Source of the DNA: Olsenella_K sp051878835
GTDB taxonomy: Bacteria > Actinomycetota > Coriobacteriia > Coriobacteriales > Atopobiaceae
Assembly: GCA_051878835.1 (NCBI GenBank)
Contig: JBJEKW010000020.1
Span: 1-62,219 of the forward strand
DNA: 62,219 nt
Direction: 5' to 3'
The notes under the pieces are model-generated. The model saw only the letters and a program-made list of their open reading frames with translations, made no database searches and was not told the origin of the DNA. The position numbers were made by a program, and so were the translations under genes. How positions within the stretch are numbered: the first letter of the stretch is position 1; each line of letters begins with the position of its first letter. Below are positions 32,513 through 40,812 of the stretch, one piece after another.

Positions 32513-32878
32513 CTACTCGTCGTCGGAGTCGTCCTCGTCTTCGTCGTCCGCGTCGTCGTAGGCGCCCTGGAGCTCGTTGTACTCGTCCAGCAGGTCCTCG
32601 ATCATGTCCCACTCGGCCTCGGTCTCGATGGAGCCCAGGTCCACGGGCACGCCGTCCGACACGTCGGAGTCGAAGGTCGACGGGTCGTAGGTCGAGGCGT
32701 AGACGGCCACGTCGCCGTCGTCACCCACCTCGTTGTCCGTGTAGGCGATGTAGCTCTTTCCGGTCTCGTCGGAATCGTAGGTAAAGAGCGCCTCGTAGGT
32801 GGTCTCCTCGCCGTCGGGGTTGAGCGCGACGAACTCGAGCCCCGTCTCGTCCAGCGTAGTGAAGTCGTCCTCGTTCAT
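32513..32878 (-). CDS. DUF1292 acidic protein
   Basis: 121 residues; GGAGGG before the ATG. DFTTLDETGLEFVALNPDGEETTYEALFTYDSDETGKSYIAYTDNE is the DUF1292 signature of small acidic cytoplasmic proteins, here with an Asp/Glu-only C-terminal tail (DDADDEDEDDSDDE). Role unknown; in Firmicutes the gene usually sits near alaS-ruvX. Not so here. Its upstream region is shared with the phased repeats described next. Confidence 0.8.
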   Translation of the reverse strand: MNEDDFTTLDETGLEFVALNPDGEETTYEALFTYDSDETGKSYIAYTDNEVGDDGDVAVYASTYDPSTFDSDVSDGVPVDLGSIETEAEWDMIEDLLDEYNELQGAYDDADDEDEDDSDDE

Positions 32879-33020
32879 GGATGTCCCTCCGGTATGCTTG
32901 CGGCGGTCCATGCGGGCCGCCTGGCTCTGGTGGATGCATCCATTGTTCCCCATGCCGATGGCGATATGTGTCCTCAATGGCCAGATTCGGACGGAAGGCG
33001 ACCTTGGGCGCACGGATGGC

Positions 33021-33112
33021 AACTCGACATGTCGATTTCGAACTCGACATCTGTGTGGATTTAACTCGACAGTCAGAGTTTACGAACTCGACATGTCGAC
33101 TTTAACTCGACA
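33021..33112 (+). promoter_or_regulatory. Five phased AACTCGACA direct repeats (operator cluster)
   Basis: AACTCGACA occurs exactly at 33021, 33041, 33063, 33085 and 33104; steps of 20, 22, 22 and 19 bp, about two helical turns. The first and fourth extend to the palindrome TCGACATGTCGA (33024-33035, 33088-33099). The last copy ends 5 bp before a TATAAT box. This looks like an array of activator sites on one face of the DNA. Confidence 0.75.
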
Positions 33113-33117
33113 GTAAC

Positions 33118-33123
33118 TATAAT
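33118..33123 (+). promoter_or_regulatory. Perfect -10 box (TATAAT)
   Basis: TATAAT with no recognisable -35 at the usual distance (GTCGAC instead), consistent with an activator-dependent promoter. Three further GTCGAC sites follow at 33175, 33186 and 33199, in the likely 5' leader. Confidence 0.65.
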
Positions 33124-33239
33124 GGCCCTTGTCATACGGGGCTTCCCACGTGCTGGATATTCTCCGTGTGGCATGTCGACCTGAAGTCGACAGGTTTCGT
33201 CGACAGCAAATCTGGGCGTTCACTTCAAAGGAGCACACC

Positions 33240-33479
33240 ATGCGCAAGACCAAGACTTTCCAGGGCAAGCGTCACGTCTACGACACCAACAAGTCCACCG
33301 AGCTGGGCCACAAGAACTTCGGCGGCTTCGGTGACCCCGCGGGCTACGAGGAGTCCCTGTACAAGAACCGCTCCGGCTTCTTCTTCCTGGCCGGCCAGGG
33401 TGGCACCGAGTCCCCCTACGCCGAGGGCGAGGACATTCGCCCCATCTCTGCCGACGAGGCTGCCGCCTGGCAGAAGTAG
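33240..33479 (+). CDS. Small hypothetical protein under the phased-repeat promoter
   Basis: 79 residues; AAAGGAG precedes the ATG by 6 nt. Begins MRKTKTFQGKRHVYDTNKSTELGHKNFGGFGDPAGYEESLY, continues with the hydrophobic patch GFFFLAGQGG and ends EAAAWQK. Rich in Lys, Gly and aromatic residues, no signal peptide and no cysteines. GC-rich third positions. I do not recognise a family. The unusually elaborate promoter suggests tightly controlled or condition-specific expression. Confidence 0.7.
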   Translation: MRKTKTFQGKRHVYDTNKSTELGHKNFGGFGDPAGYEESLYKNRSGFFFLAGQGGTESPYAEGEDIRPISADEAAAWQK

Positions 33480-33584
33480 CCAGGTGGCGCGCGTCCGCGT
33501 CATAGAATCGCGGGCTTGCGCCAACGGGCTAGGTGCCCTTCTTGCCTTATGCTTTGCGTGAGGATGGGTGCTCTGCAATAACGA

Positions 33585-33623
33585 AAGCCCCGACAGGCCG
33601 CATGGTCTGCCGGGGTTCTTTTT
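33585..33623 (+). terminator. Rho-independent terminator
   Basis: AGCCCCGACAGGCC and GGTCTGCCGGGGTT pair, then TCTTTTTG. It lies about 110 nt after the small gene stop; the intervening sequence contains another GCCCTTCTTGCC word at 33534-33545. Confidence 0.8.
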
Positions 33624-33708
33624 GTGCAAGAAGAACGATGTGGGATCGTCGCGGATCACGGGCCAGGCGCCGCGTAGAGGCGGGTGCGCGAGGGCGCGTC
33701 GCGCCAGG

Positions 33709-34674
33709 CTATGCGAACATGTTCCTCTCGTCGAACTCGGCCTCCACGGTGGCCATCATGAGGTCCACGTCCTCCAAGCCCAGGTGACGCTCCTTCTGGT
33801 TCTGCTCAAGGGTGCCCCTGCGGCGCGCCCAGTTCTCCAGCGTGGCGGGCCGGGAGTCGTGCGGCAGGCTGCGGTACTCAGGGTCGATGCGCCTGCAGAT
33901 GTCGCGGGTGTCTATGGGCACGATGCGGCCGGCCTTGCGTCCCTCGGCGTAGCCGTCCAGGTTCAGCATGAGCCACGAGTCCTCGAACGCGGCGTTGTGC
34001 GCCATGAAGGGGTATGCCTCGAGGGCGGCCAGCAGTGCCTTCTGGAGCTTGCGGTTCTCGCGGAAGGGCTTCTTGTCCGCGATCATGTCCCACGTGATGT
34101 GGTGGATCTCCTGCAGGGGCACGCCCTTGTCCTTGTACATGTCGGGCAGGCCGCAGAAGGCGGCGTATCCGCGCTTGGCACGGCCCTTGGGCGCCAGCTT
34201 CACGAACTCCAGGCCCACGTTCAGGATGTAGCCGCGGTCGGGGTAGCGCTCGGTCGTCTCCAGGTCTATGCCCACGACCATGCCCCAGACCGGCGCCTCC
34301 ACGTAGGCCACGCCCAGGTCGCGGATCTGCGGGCCGGCCGCGCGCCTGACGTCCACCTCGCTACGGTGCTGCAGCACCGCCACGGAGCGTACCAGGTCGT
34401 CGTCGGACAGCTTTCGGGCCAGGCTGTTTCCGGGGGTGTTGCCCAGGCGCTCGGTGCCATAGGCGTCGCAGATGGCGCGGTTGCGGTCCGCCAGGCCCCT
34501 GACCAGGTCGAACGAGAAGGGCTCCTGCCCCGCGGGCGCGCTCTTCCACGCGTCGCTCAGAAGGGCGATGGCCTCCTCGTTCTTTTGGCGCTCAGCCGTG
34601 AGCGCTTCGTCGCCCGACAGGAAGCCGGGGATGACGAAGGCGTTTGCCTGCTCTATAGCCTGGGACAGATCCAT
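33709..34674 (-). CDS. DEDD (DnaQ-like) 3'-5' exonuclease domain protein
   Basis: 321 residues. VVGIDLETTERYPDRGYILNVGLEFVKL supplies the first Asp-Glu pair, ALLAALEAYPFMAHNAAFEDSWLM the second Asp-containing motif, and the end region (LGLEDVDLMMATVEAEFDE) the last acidic motif; the HN in AHNAAFED is typical of DnaQ-like exonucleases. An N-terminal helical part of about 120 residues precedes it. The ribosome-binding site (GAAAG) is weak. Substrate, DNA or RNA, cannot be told. Divergent from folC. Confidence 0.75.
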   Translation of the reverse strand: MDLSQAIEQANAFVIPGFLSGDEALTAERQKNEEAIALLSDAWKSAPAGQEPFSFDLVRGLADRNRAICDAYGTERLGNTPGNSLARKLSDDDLVRSVAVLQHRSEVDVRRAAGPQIRDLGVAYVEAPVWGMVVGIDLETTERYPDRGYILNVGLEFVKLAPKGRAKRGYAAFCGLPDMYKDKGVPLQEIHHITWDMIADKKPFRENRKLQKALLAALEAYPFMAHNAAFEDSWLMLNLDGYAEGRKAGRIVPIDTRDICRRIDPEYRSLPHDSRPATLENWARRRGTLEQNQKERHLGLEDVDLMMATVEAEFDERNMFA

Positions 34675-34815
34675 GTGTGATGCAGCTTTCTCGTGCTGGC
34701 GCCAGCTGCGCCGGTCAAACCAGACTAGCACACGTTTGGGACCGCGCTATTATGGGGCGCAGAACTAGCATCAGGCGCGCAAGCGCGAACCCTACGATTG
34801 ACGAGGTCTCATCAC

Positions 34816-36264
34816 ATGAGCTACCAGCTGCCGTTTTCCGTTCCAAAGACCACGTACGACGAGGCTATGCAGATTCTGGCGTCAACCAAGCGCTTCGGCA
34901 TTCAGCCCATGTTGGAGAGCGTGGAGGACATGCTGGCAGAGCTGGGCCGTCCCGAGGCCGGATACGACTGCGTGCAGATAGCCGGGACCAACGGCAAGAC
35001 CTCGACCGCGCGCTACACCGCACAGATCCTGATGGCACAGGGCATGCGCTGCGCGCTGTACACCTCTCCCGAGCTGGTCAGCTTTACCGAGCGCATGGAG
35101 GTGCAGGGCAGACCCGTCAGCGGCGACGACTTTGGCCTGGGCGTGCGTGCCGCGCAGATGGCGGGGGAGCGCGTGAACCGGCGCCGCCAGCAGCAGGGCC
35201 AGCGTCCGTACGACATTACCGAGTTCGACGTGCTCACGGTGGCGGCGCTGACGGTGTACGCGCTGGCGGGCGTGGACGTGGCCGTGCTGGAGTGTGGCAT
35301 GGGCGGCAGGTGGGACGCCACCTCCGCCGCCAGCTCCATCAAGGCGGTCGCCGTCACGGGCATCGGCCTGGACCACATGCGCATACTGGGCGACACGCTC
35401 GAGAAGATTGCGGGCGAGAAGGCAGCCATCATTCGCAGGGGCAGGGCGTGCGTGCTGGGCGTGGGCACGGCGACTCCCGACTCGGTCGAGGATGTGTTCC
35501 TGGAGCAGTGCCGCAGGGAAGACGTGGTGCCGACGCTCGTGAGGCCCGAGCGCCTGGACGATGCTCAGGGAGAGCTGCACCCCGGCGTGCCGCGCGAGCA
35601 CCCAGAGCTGGCTCACTACCGCTACATCATCCAGCAGCACCCCGCAAGGCTGGGTGACGTGCTGCTGCTGAAGCTGACCAGGCCCGACGGTGCCGCCGTG
35701 GAGCTGGCGGCGCTGAAGCCCGCCTACCAGGCGGCAAACATCAGCTGCGCCGTCGCGCTGTCCGAGGCGTACCTGGGCCACGCGCTGAGCGAGCAGTCGC
35801 TGTACGACGCCGTGGTGTCCTGTCCGACTCCGGGCCGCTTCGACGTGCTGGTGCCCAACCCCCTCGTGCTCATAGACGCCTGCCACAACCCCCAGTCCGT
35901 GCAGACGTTCCTGGGATCGCTTCGTCAGATGGCGCCCGAGGTCGAGAAACGCCCCAGGCTTCTGTGCGCGGTCCTGGCCGACAAGGACGTCCAGGGCATC
36001 GTGCGCCTGCTGGCGCCCGAGTTCCCTGCGGTCAGCGTGACGCAGACCAGCTCGGACAGGGCGCTTTCAGCCGACGAGCTGGCCGGCCTCTTCCGTGCCG
36101 AGGGAGCGCACGTGGACGGCGTGTACCCCACGGTCGACGCCGCGGTCAAGGCGCTGGATGGCACCTCGTTCGTGGGCTGTGGCTCCATCACCCTGGCAGG
36201 CGAGTTAGCAGGTCTTCTGCGCCGGCACTTCCCGACGCCGGACCATCCCGAGCGTGGGCTGTAG
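34816..36264 (+). CDS. folC: Bifunctional folylpolyglutamate/dihydrofolate synthase
   Basis: 482 residues. TKRFGIQPMLESVEDMLAELG, the P-loop AGTNGKTST, LYTSPELVSFTERMEVQG, VAVLECGMGGRWDATSAA, GLDHMRILGDTLEKIAGEKAAII and VLIDACHNPQSVQTF are all Mur-ligase/FolC motifs. It adds glutamate to folates. Slightly longer than the usual 420-440 residues because of loops around 195-235. GAGGT precedes the ATG. queD follows after a low-complexity gap of about 210 bp. Confidence 0.95.
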   Translation: MSYQLPFSVPKTTYDEAMQILASTKRFGIQPMLESVEDMLAELGRPEAGYDCVQIAGTNGKTSTARYTAQILMAQGMRCALYTSPELVSFTERMEVQGRPVSGDDFGLGVRAAQMAGERVNRRRQQQGQRPYDITEFDVLTVAALTVYALAGVDVAVLECGMGGRWDATSAASSIKAVAVTGIGLDHMRILGDTLEKIAGEKAAIIRRGRACVLGVGTATPDSVEDVFLEQCRREDVVPTLVRPERLDDAQGELHPGVPREHPELAHYRYIIQQHPARLGDVLLLKLTRPDGAAVELAALKPAYQAANISCAVALSEAYLGHALSEQSLYDAVVSCPTPGRFDVLVPNPLVLIDACHNPQSVQTFLGSLRQMAPEVEKRPRLLCAVLADKDVQGIVRLLAPEFPAVSVTQTSSDRALSADELAGLFRAEGAHVDGVYPTVDAAVKALDGTSFVGCGSITLAGELAGLLRRHFPTPDHPERGL

Positions 36265-36284
36265 CAGAGCTCTGTTGGATTAGG

Positions 36285-36450
36285 CCGCTAACTCGAACCC
36301 CAATCGCCAGCCTAAGCCTCAGCCCAAATCCCAGTCCTAGTCCAAGCCCAAGCCCAAGCGTCAACTCCAACCCTAACCCAATCCCCAATCCGAACTCCGA
36401 GCCCCGGAGCCATCCCCGGACCCAGCCCCGAGCCCCGAGTCCAACCTGAG
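36285..36450 (+). repeat. C-rich low-complexity tract between folC and queD
   Basis: Degenerate six-base pattern of the type CCNAAN (CCCAAGC, CCTAAC, CCCAATC) for about 160 bp, nearly free of G on the + strand. The minus strand has runs such as GGGCTTGGGCTTGG and GGGATTTGGG, able to form a G-quadruplex. No gene. Confidence 0.7.
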
Positions 36451-36473
36451 ATAACGCGATTCCAAGGAGAACC

Positions 36474-36917
36474 ATGTACGGACTGAAGACCGAAAGCAGC
36501 TTCGACGGCGCGCACTTCTTGACCGACTATTACGGCAAGTGCGAGAACCTGCACGGACATCGCTGGAAGGTCGTGGCCTACCTGCGTGTGGACCATCTGG
36601 GGAGCGAGGGCACGCAGCGCGACATGGTCGTGGACTTCGGCGTGTTCAAGAAGAACCTGCGCGAGCTGACGGGAGAGCTGGACCACACCTTCCTGGTGGA
36701 GGAGGGGTCGCTGAAGCCTACCACGGTCCGCGCGCTCGTCGAGGACGAGGGGTTCAAGCTGACGATGCTGCCGTTCCGCACGACCGCCGAGAACCTGGCT
36801 CGCTACTTCTACGAGCGCATGGAGCAGCGCGGCATGCCCGTGAGCCAGGTGGACGTGTACGAGACGCCGCTGAACTGCGCTTCCTACTTTGGACCTGGAA
36901 CTGAGGGCGGTCGGTAG
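36474..36917 (+). CDS. queD: 6-carboxytetrahydropterin synthase-like protein
   Basis: 147 residues; AAGGAG before the ATG. GAHFL and CENLHGHRWKV provide the zinc ligands (one His plus HGH) and catalytic Cys of the QueD/PTPS fold; MVVDFGVFKKNLRELTGELDHTFL and RTTAENLARYFYERM complete it. It makes 6-carboxy-5,6,7,8-tetrahydropterin for queuosine synthesis. queC and queE are not in the window. No preQ1 riboswitch was recognised upstream. Confidence 0.92.
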   Translation: MYGLKTESSFDGAHFLTDYYGKCENLHGHRWKVVAYLRVDHLGSEGTQRDMVVDFGVFKKNLRELTGELDHTFLVEEGSLKPTTVRALVEDEGFKLTMLPFRTTAENLARYFYERMEQRGMPVSQVDVYETPLNCASYFGPGTEGGR

Positions 36918-37014
36918 GGCACATTTCTGGCACGTGGGTGGCCTAGAGAGCGCGTAGTCTGTTGCGGGGCAGCCCGGGACCGTGCCCGTCGGCTTGTGTC
37001 TAGGCGGCACGCCG

Positions 37015-37775
37015 TTAGGTCATTTCTGCAGGGGTACGAAGTGCGGGTGTGGTGTCACTCACGACTCGACGCCCCGCCAGGCTGATGCTGCAGGGCGTCG
37101 AGGTGCGAGTGTGATGGCACCCGCACCTCGAAGGCTTGTCGGGTATTTTTCTGCAGGGTATGGAGGTGCGGGTGCGAGGGCACTCGCGATGCGGAGTCCT
37201 GTCAGGTATTTTCTGCAGAGCCCCGTGGTGTGTGTGCGTGAGCACCCACACCTGGGAGTCACGCAAGGGATTCCCACAGGGGTCGGAGGCGCGAGTACCC
37301 ACGCCTCGAGGTCTTGCAGAGGCCCGTCTTGGCCCTCTCGCAAAACACCAGGTAGGAGGCCTATCGAAATATTATGCCGCCCCGATCGGCCCCTCGTTGC
37401 TGCGGAAGTCCCTGGTGTGGGTACTCGCATCTCGGAACCCTGTCAGAAGCTCCTGCGGGGGTGCCAGTTGCGAGTGGATAGGTACTCGCACCTCGAAGCC
37501 TTGTAAGGGATTTTTCTGCAAGGAGTGGAGACGCGAGTGCGTTGACACTCATGGCTCGAACCCTTATTAGGAGTTAGTTGCAGGGGATGGAGATGTGGGT
37601 GCGGGGACACACATGTCTCGACACCTTGTTAGGGCGTTTCTGCAGAAGATGGAGGCGTAGGTGGACGGATACGCATAGCTCAACACCCGGTCAATGAATT
37701 CTGCAGAAGTTCGAGCTGTGGGTGCGACGACGACACCCACAGATCGGAACCTCGTCGGAGCAATCCTGTTAAGGA
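37015..37775 (+). repeat. Modular palindromic repeat array 2
   Basis: CTGCA-type boxes at 37026, 37088, 37151, 37213, 37273, 37337 (decayed), 37400, 37453, 37516, 37579, 37640, 37701 and 37766, a period of 60-65 bp except one of 53. Between boxes each unit has a stem-loop of changing sequence but kept pairing (GAGGTGCGAGTG/CACCCGCACCTC; CTGTGGGTG/CACACCCACAG; TTGCGAGT/ACTCGCA). A consensus unit is TTTCTGCAGGGG, stem, then CTTGTNAGG. It is the same family as array 1, in the other orientation. No credible coding sequence. Confidence 0.88.
37313..37408 (+). repeat. Decayed third copy of the 94-nt module
   Basis: CTTGCAGAGGCCCGTCTTGG and CTCGCAAAACACCAGGTAGG match the reverse complement of the copy at 12204-12297 (CTTGCAGAAGCCCGTTTGG, CTCGCAAAAGCCCAGGTAG), as does CCCCGATC. 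Its right end is degenerate. Confidence 0.65.
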
Positions 37776-38377
37776 GCCAGGCGTGAGCCTATTGGGGGAC
37801 GCGCCAATGAATCCAAATCACGCCCGAGACCCATTTTCGACTTCCCGCAGACTTCCGGTGGGGGCCCAATGGGATTTCCGTGAGTCGAACATTCGAAAAA
37901 TGCGCATCTATGGGTATCGTTCCGGCATTCCTGAAGACCTGATTTTCCCAAGAAATGATAGGCAAAAGGCATGTTTAATCGCTCGAACGGCGGCACTCAT
38001 TCAAATAAGACAACCTCAGTAGCACGTAGAACTGATACCTGTGGTCCTAGAAAAGTTACCGCCTACCGAAATAGAACTCAGAACGCATGCTGAAAGGGAA
38101 CAGAGAACGTATAGTACCTAATAGCCCAAAGGTAATAGGCACCGGGTTGGGCAATACGGCACGAGTTTTATGCACGAGCATCTGCACGAGCNNNNNNNNN
38201 NNNNNNNNNNNNNNNNNNNNNNNNNNNNNNNNNNNNNNNNNNNNNNNNNNNNNNNNNNNNNNNNNNNNNNNNNNNNNNNNNNNNNNNNNNNTGCACGAGC
38301 ATCTGCACGAGCGCACGGAATTCAGAGTGGGATTTCACAAAGGGAAATCAACCGTTGGAACCAAAGGGGTGGACGAT
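37776..38377. other. AT-richer intergenic segment with an N gap
   Basis: About 600 bp of lower GC content without a convincing gene. A 79-codon frame at 37783 and one on the other strand lack ribosome-binding sites. The 100 N at 38192-38291 are flanked by an identical 21-nt sequence, itself made of a 12-nt repeat (GCACGAGCATCT). Confidence 0.5.
38192..38291. other. Second run of 100 N, flanked by identical 21-mers
   Basis: TGCACGAGCATCTGCACGAG+C is found at 38171-38191 and again at 38292-38312. Either an unmerged 21-nt overlap or a collapsed 12-nt tandem repeat. Confidence 0.8.
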
Positions 38378-38764
38378 ATGACCTCACAGTTTGGCAGCGA
38401 GCTTCGCTCGAACGAGGCGCCCTCGCGGTACCGCTACATCCACAACGGCGGATCTACCGCATGCACGCTTCAAGGCTTCAAGATTGGCTGGGATGGCAGG
38501 ACCTATGGCCTCCTGTTCTGGGGCAAGGCCGGAGCAGTCACCGCCACGCGCTTGGCCGGCATTCGCATGAACCTGCAGTATCTGGGCGGCTGCACGCTCG
38601 TACGCAAGAGTGACGTGCGCGCGCCTGGAAAGCAGGGAATCTTCCTGGAGTTCCGCGAGCCCATCGACCAGTCCTACATAGACATGGCTCTGCGCTACGG
38701 GCAGGGCGGCATCGAGGTCTCGACGCTCGATGCGCTCCAGAACGCTCGCGTGACCTCGGCCTAG
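38378..38764 (+). CDS. Hypothetical protein, unrecognised
   Basis: 128 residues; AAAGGGGTGG before the ATG. MTSQFGSELRSNEAPSRYRYIHNGG... with YGLLFWGKAGAVTATRLAGIRMNLQYLGGCTLVR and a C-terminal IDQSYIDMALRYGQGGIEVSTLDAL. No signal peptide or membrane helix. Third positions are GC-rich, so it is native in codon use, unlike the AT-rich segment in front of it. A longer N-terminus running through the N gap is possible but has no better start. A terminator follows about 200 nt later. Confidence 0.6.
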   Translation: MTSQFGSELRSNEAPSRYRYIHNGGSTACTLQGFKIGWDGRTYGLLFWGKAGAVTATRLAGIRMNLQYLGGCTLVRKSDVRAPGKQGIFLEFREPIDQSYIDMALRYGQGGIEVSTLDALQNARVTSA

Positions 38765-38960
38765 TTCGGCTGTTGTCTTTGAGTGGCTGGATTCTTTGAG
38801 TTGCCGCATTGCCTTGGGGTGTTGATAGCACGTTCATCTGGCGGGGCGCATTGGACCTGTTGATGAATCCCGTGCGGGATTGGTCAGCCTCCAGCGACTT
38901 GCCAGGGTGAAGTCGCCTACGTGTGGGCGGCTAGCACCATTTCACCAGCTCTGCTCGGAG

Positions 38961-38993
38961 TGGCCCGGTCCCGGTGACCGGGCCATTCTTTTA
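38961..38993 (+). terminator. Rho-independent terminator
   Basis: TGGCCCGGTC and GACCGGGCCA (10 bp, perfect), loop CCGGT, then TTCTTTTA. It lies in the 497-bp gap between the hypothetical gene and dltA. Small inverted repeats precede it (ATCCCGTGCGGGAT; GCGACTT/AAGTCGC near 38895-38915), so a short RNA ending here is conceivable; the rest of the gap shows nothing. Confidence 0.8.
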
Positions 38994-39261
38994 TGCGCTC
39001 CCGCCCGCTATGCGCTCACGCGCGCATTGGCCTGCAGGCCATCTGGTCCAGCAGGCTCTCTGTGCAGGGGCCCTTTGCCCAAGGTGCATTTCAGCCAAGA
39101 AGCGCATGCGCGCAGTACGTACACCCGGCACAGTTTTTGTGTGACGAATACTCGTTCGGCGTTGGGGCCACACCTGGCTTGTCATAGGTTATTCTCGATG
39201 TCTAAACATCGGACGGAAGGCGATGCCCGCACGGGCGTCCCCCGGGAATTGGAGTCTTGCG

Positions 39262-40809
39262 ATGAGCCAGACGAACGACCTGCTCGCCAGAGTTCGCGAC
39301 GTGGTACGTGACCAGCCCGAACTGCCCGCCTACAAGGTGCAGGGGGAGGGCGTGACCTCCTACGCGCAGCTGTGGGCACACGCCTGCCATGTGGCTGATG
39401 CCCTTCTGAAGCGCACGTCAAACCGCGCCCCCGTGATCGTTCTGGGCAAGAAGTCCTCGCTCATGGTGTCGTCCTTCCTGGGCTGCCTCATGAGCGGCCA
39501 CGCCTTCGTGCCCGTGGACTCCGGACTGCCCACCACCCGCATCCACGACATCGCGTCCCAGATAGAGGACACGCTGGTCCTGGCAACGTGTGACGTGTCA
39601 GACGAGCTCGTCGAGCTTTTGCCCCAAAGCAGCGTGGTGGACGCGCGCAAGCTGGCGGTCGAGGGTCGGCAGGCGCCCGAGCCCGACGAGTCCGTCTGGG
39701 TGTCCGGCGAGCAGACGCAATATATCATCTTTACCTCGGGGTCCACGGGACGCCCGAAGGGCATCGAGGTCACGTCCAACTGCGTCGGCAACTTCATGAG
39801 GTGGATGCGCACGTTTCCCGTGGTGCGCGACGGCGGCAAGGTGTTCCTGGACCAGGCGCCCTACTCGTTCGACCTGTCGGAGTACGAGCTCGTGGGCGCG
39901 CTCAGCACGGGCGGCATGCTGTACTCCGTCACCGACGACGCTATGAACGACTACGGCAGGCTGTTTGCCGAGGTGGCAGAGTCCGGCGTGCAGGTGTGGG
40001 TCTCGACCCCGTCGTTTGCCGACTTCTGCCTGGTCGACAAGGGCTTCAGCCAGAAGCTGGCCCCCAGCCTGCAGATGTTCCTCTTTTGCGGCGAGGCACT
40101 GCACCACACGACCGTGGAGGCGCTGCGCAAGCGCTTCCCGGACGCCATCGTGGCCAACACCTACGGACCCACCGAGTCCACGGTGGCCATCACCTATGGC
40201 GAGATTGGCCAGAAGCAGCTGGAAGACCCCACGCCTCTGCCGGTGGGCGTTGCCCGTCCCGGCACCGAGATACACATCGTCAGCCGCGACACGGGCACGG
40301 AGGTGCCGCGCGGCCAGCAGGGCGAGATTTACATCGTGGGCGACACCGTGGCCAAGGGCTACTACCAAAACCCGCAGAAGACCCAACAGTCCTTCTTTGA
40401 CGCGCGCATGGCCAACGGCAAGCACGTGCGTGGCTACAAGACCGGCGACCTGGGCTACCTGGACCAGGACGGCGTGCTGCACTGCTGCGGCCGCCTGGAC
40501 TCATACATCAAGCTGAACGGCTTCAGGATCGAGCTGGGCGAGATCGAGGGCACCCTGGAGGAGCTGCCGCACGTGAAGCAGGCCGCCGTGGTACCCGTGG
40601 AGCGCAACGGCCGCATCAACAGGCTGCGTGCCTACGTGGTGCTGCACGGCCACCAGGAGGGCAAGTCCTTCGAGGAGGCCCAGGACCTGAAGGCGCAGCT
40701 GGCAAGGCTGCTGCCGGCCTACATGGTGCCCCGTACGGTAAAGGTGATCGACCAGATGCCGCTGAACGCCAACGGCAAGATCGACCGCAAGGCGCTCAAG
40801 CGGGGGTAG
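39262..40809 (+). CDS. dltA: D-alanine--[D-alanyl carrier protein] ligase
   Basis: 515 residues. TQYIIFTSGSTGRPKGIEVT (ATP loop), YGPTESTVAITYG, YKTGDLGYLDQDGVLHCCGRLDSYIKLNGFRIELGEIE and LPLNANGKIDRKAL are adenylation-domain core motifs; length matches DltA. It activates D-alanine and loads it on DltC. GGAG 8 nt before the ATG. First gene of dltA-B-C-D-X plus a hydrolase, which together D-alanylate teichoic or lipoteichoic acid and reduce surface negative charge. Confidence 0.95.
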   Translation: MSQTNDLLARVRDVVRDQPELPAYKVQGEGVTSYAQLWAHACHVADALLKRTSNRAPVIVLGKKSSLMVSSFLGCLMSGHAFVPVDSGLPTTRIHDIASQIEDTLVLATCDVSDELVELLPQSSVVDARKLAVEGRQAPEPDESVWVSGEQTQYIIFTSGSTGRPKGIEVTSNCVGNFMRWMRTFPVVRDGGKVFLDQAPYSFDLSEYELVGALSTGGMLYSVTDDAMNDYGRLFAEVAESGVQVWVSTPSFADFCLVDKGFSQKLAPSLQMFLFCGEALHHTTVEALRKRFPDAIVANTYGPTESTVAITYGEIGQKQLEDPTPLPVGVARPGTEIHIVSRDTGTEVPRGQQGEIYIVGDTVAKGYYQNPQKTQQSFFDARMANGKHVRGYKTGDLGYLDQDGVLHCCGRLDSYIKLNGFRIELGEIEGTLEELPHVKQAAVVPVERNGRINRLRAYVVLHGHQEGKSFEEAQDLKAQLARLLPAYMVPRTVKVIDQMPLNANGKIDRKALKRG

Positions 40810-40812
40810 CGC

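Noticed and set aside
37015..37775. Coding ORFs of 120-175 codons across the repeats
   Set aside because: They exist in several frames and on both strands, give only repeated peptides from the DNA repeat, and have no ribosome-binding sites.
37783..38022. 79-codon frame after array 2
   Set aside because: AT-rich codon use unlike real genes here and no convincing family or motif.
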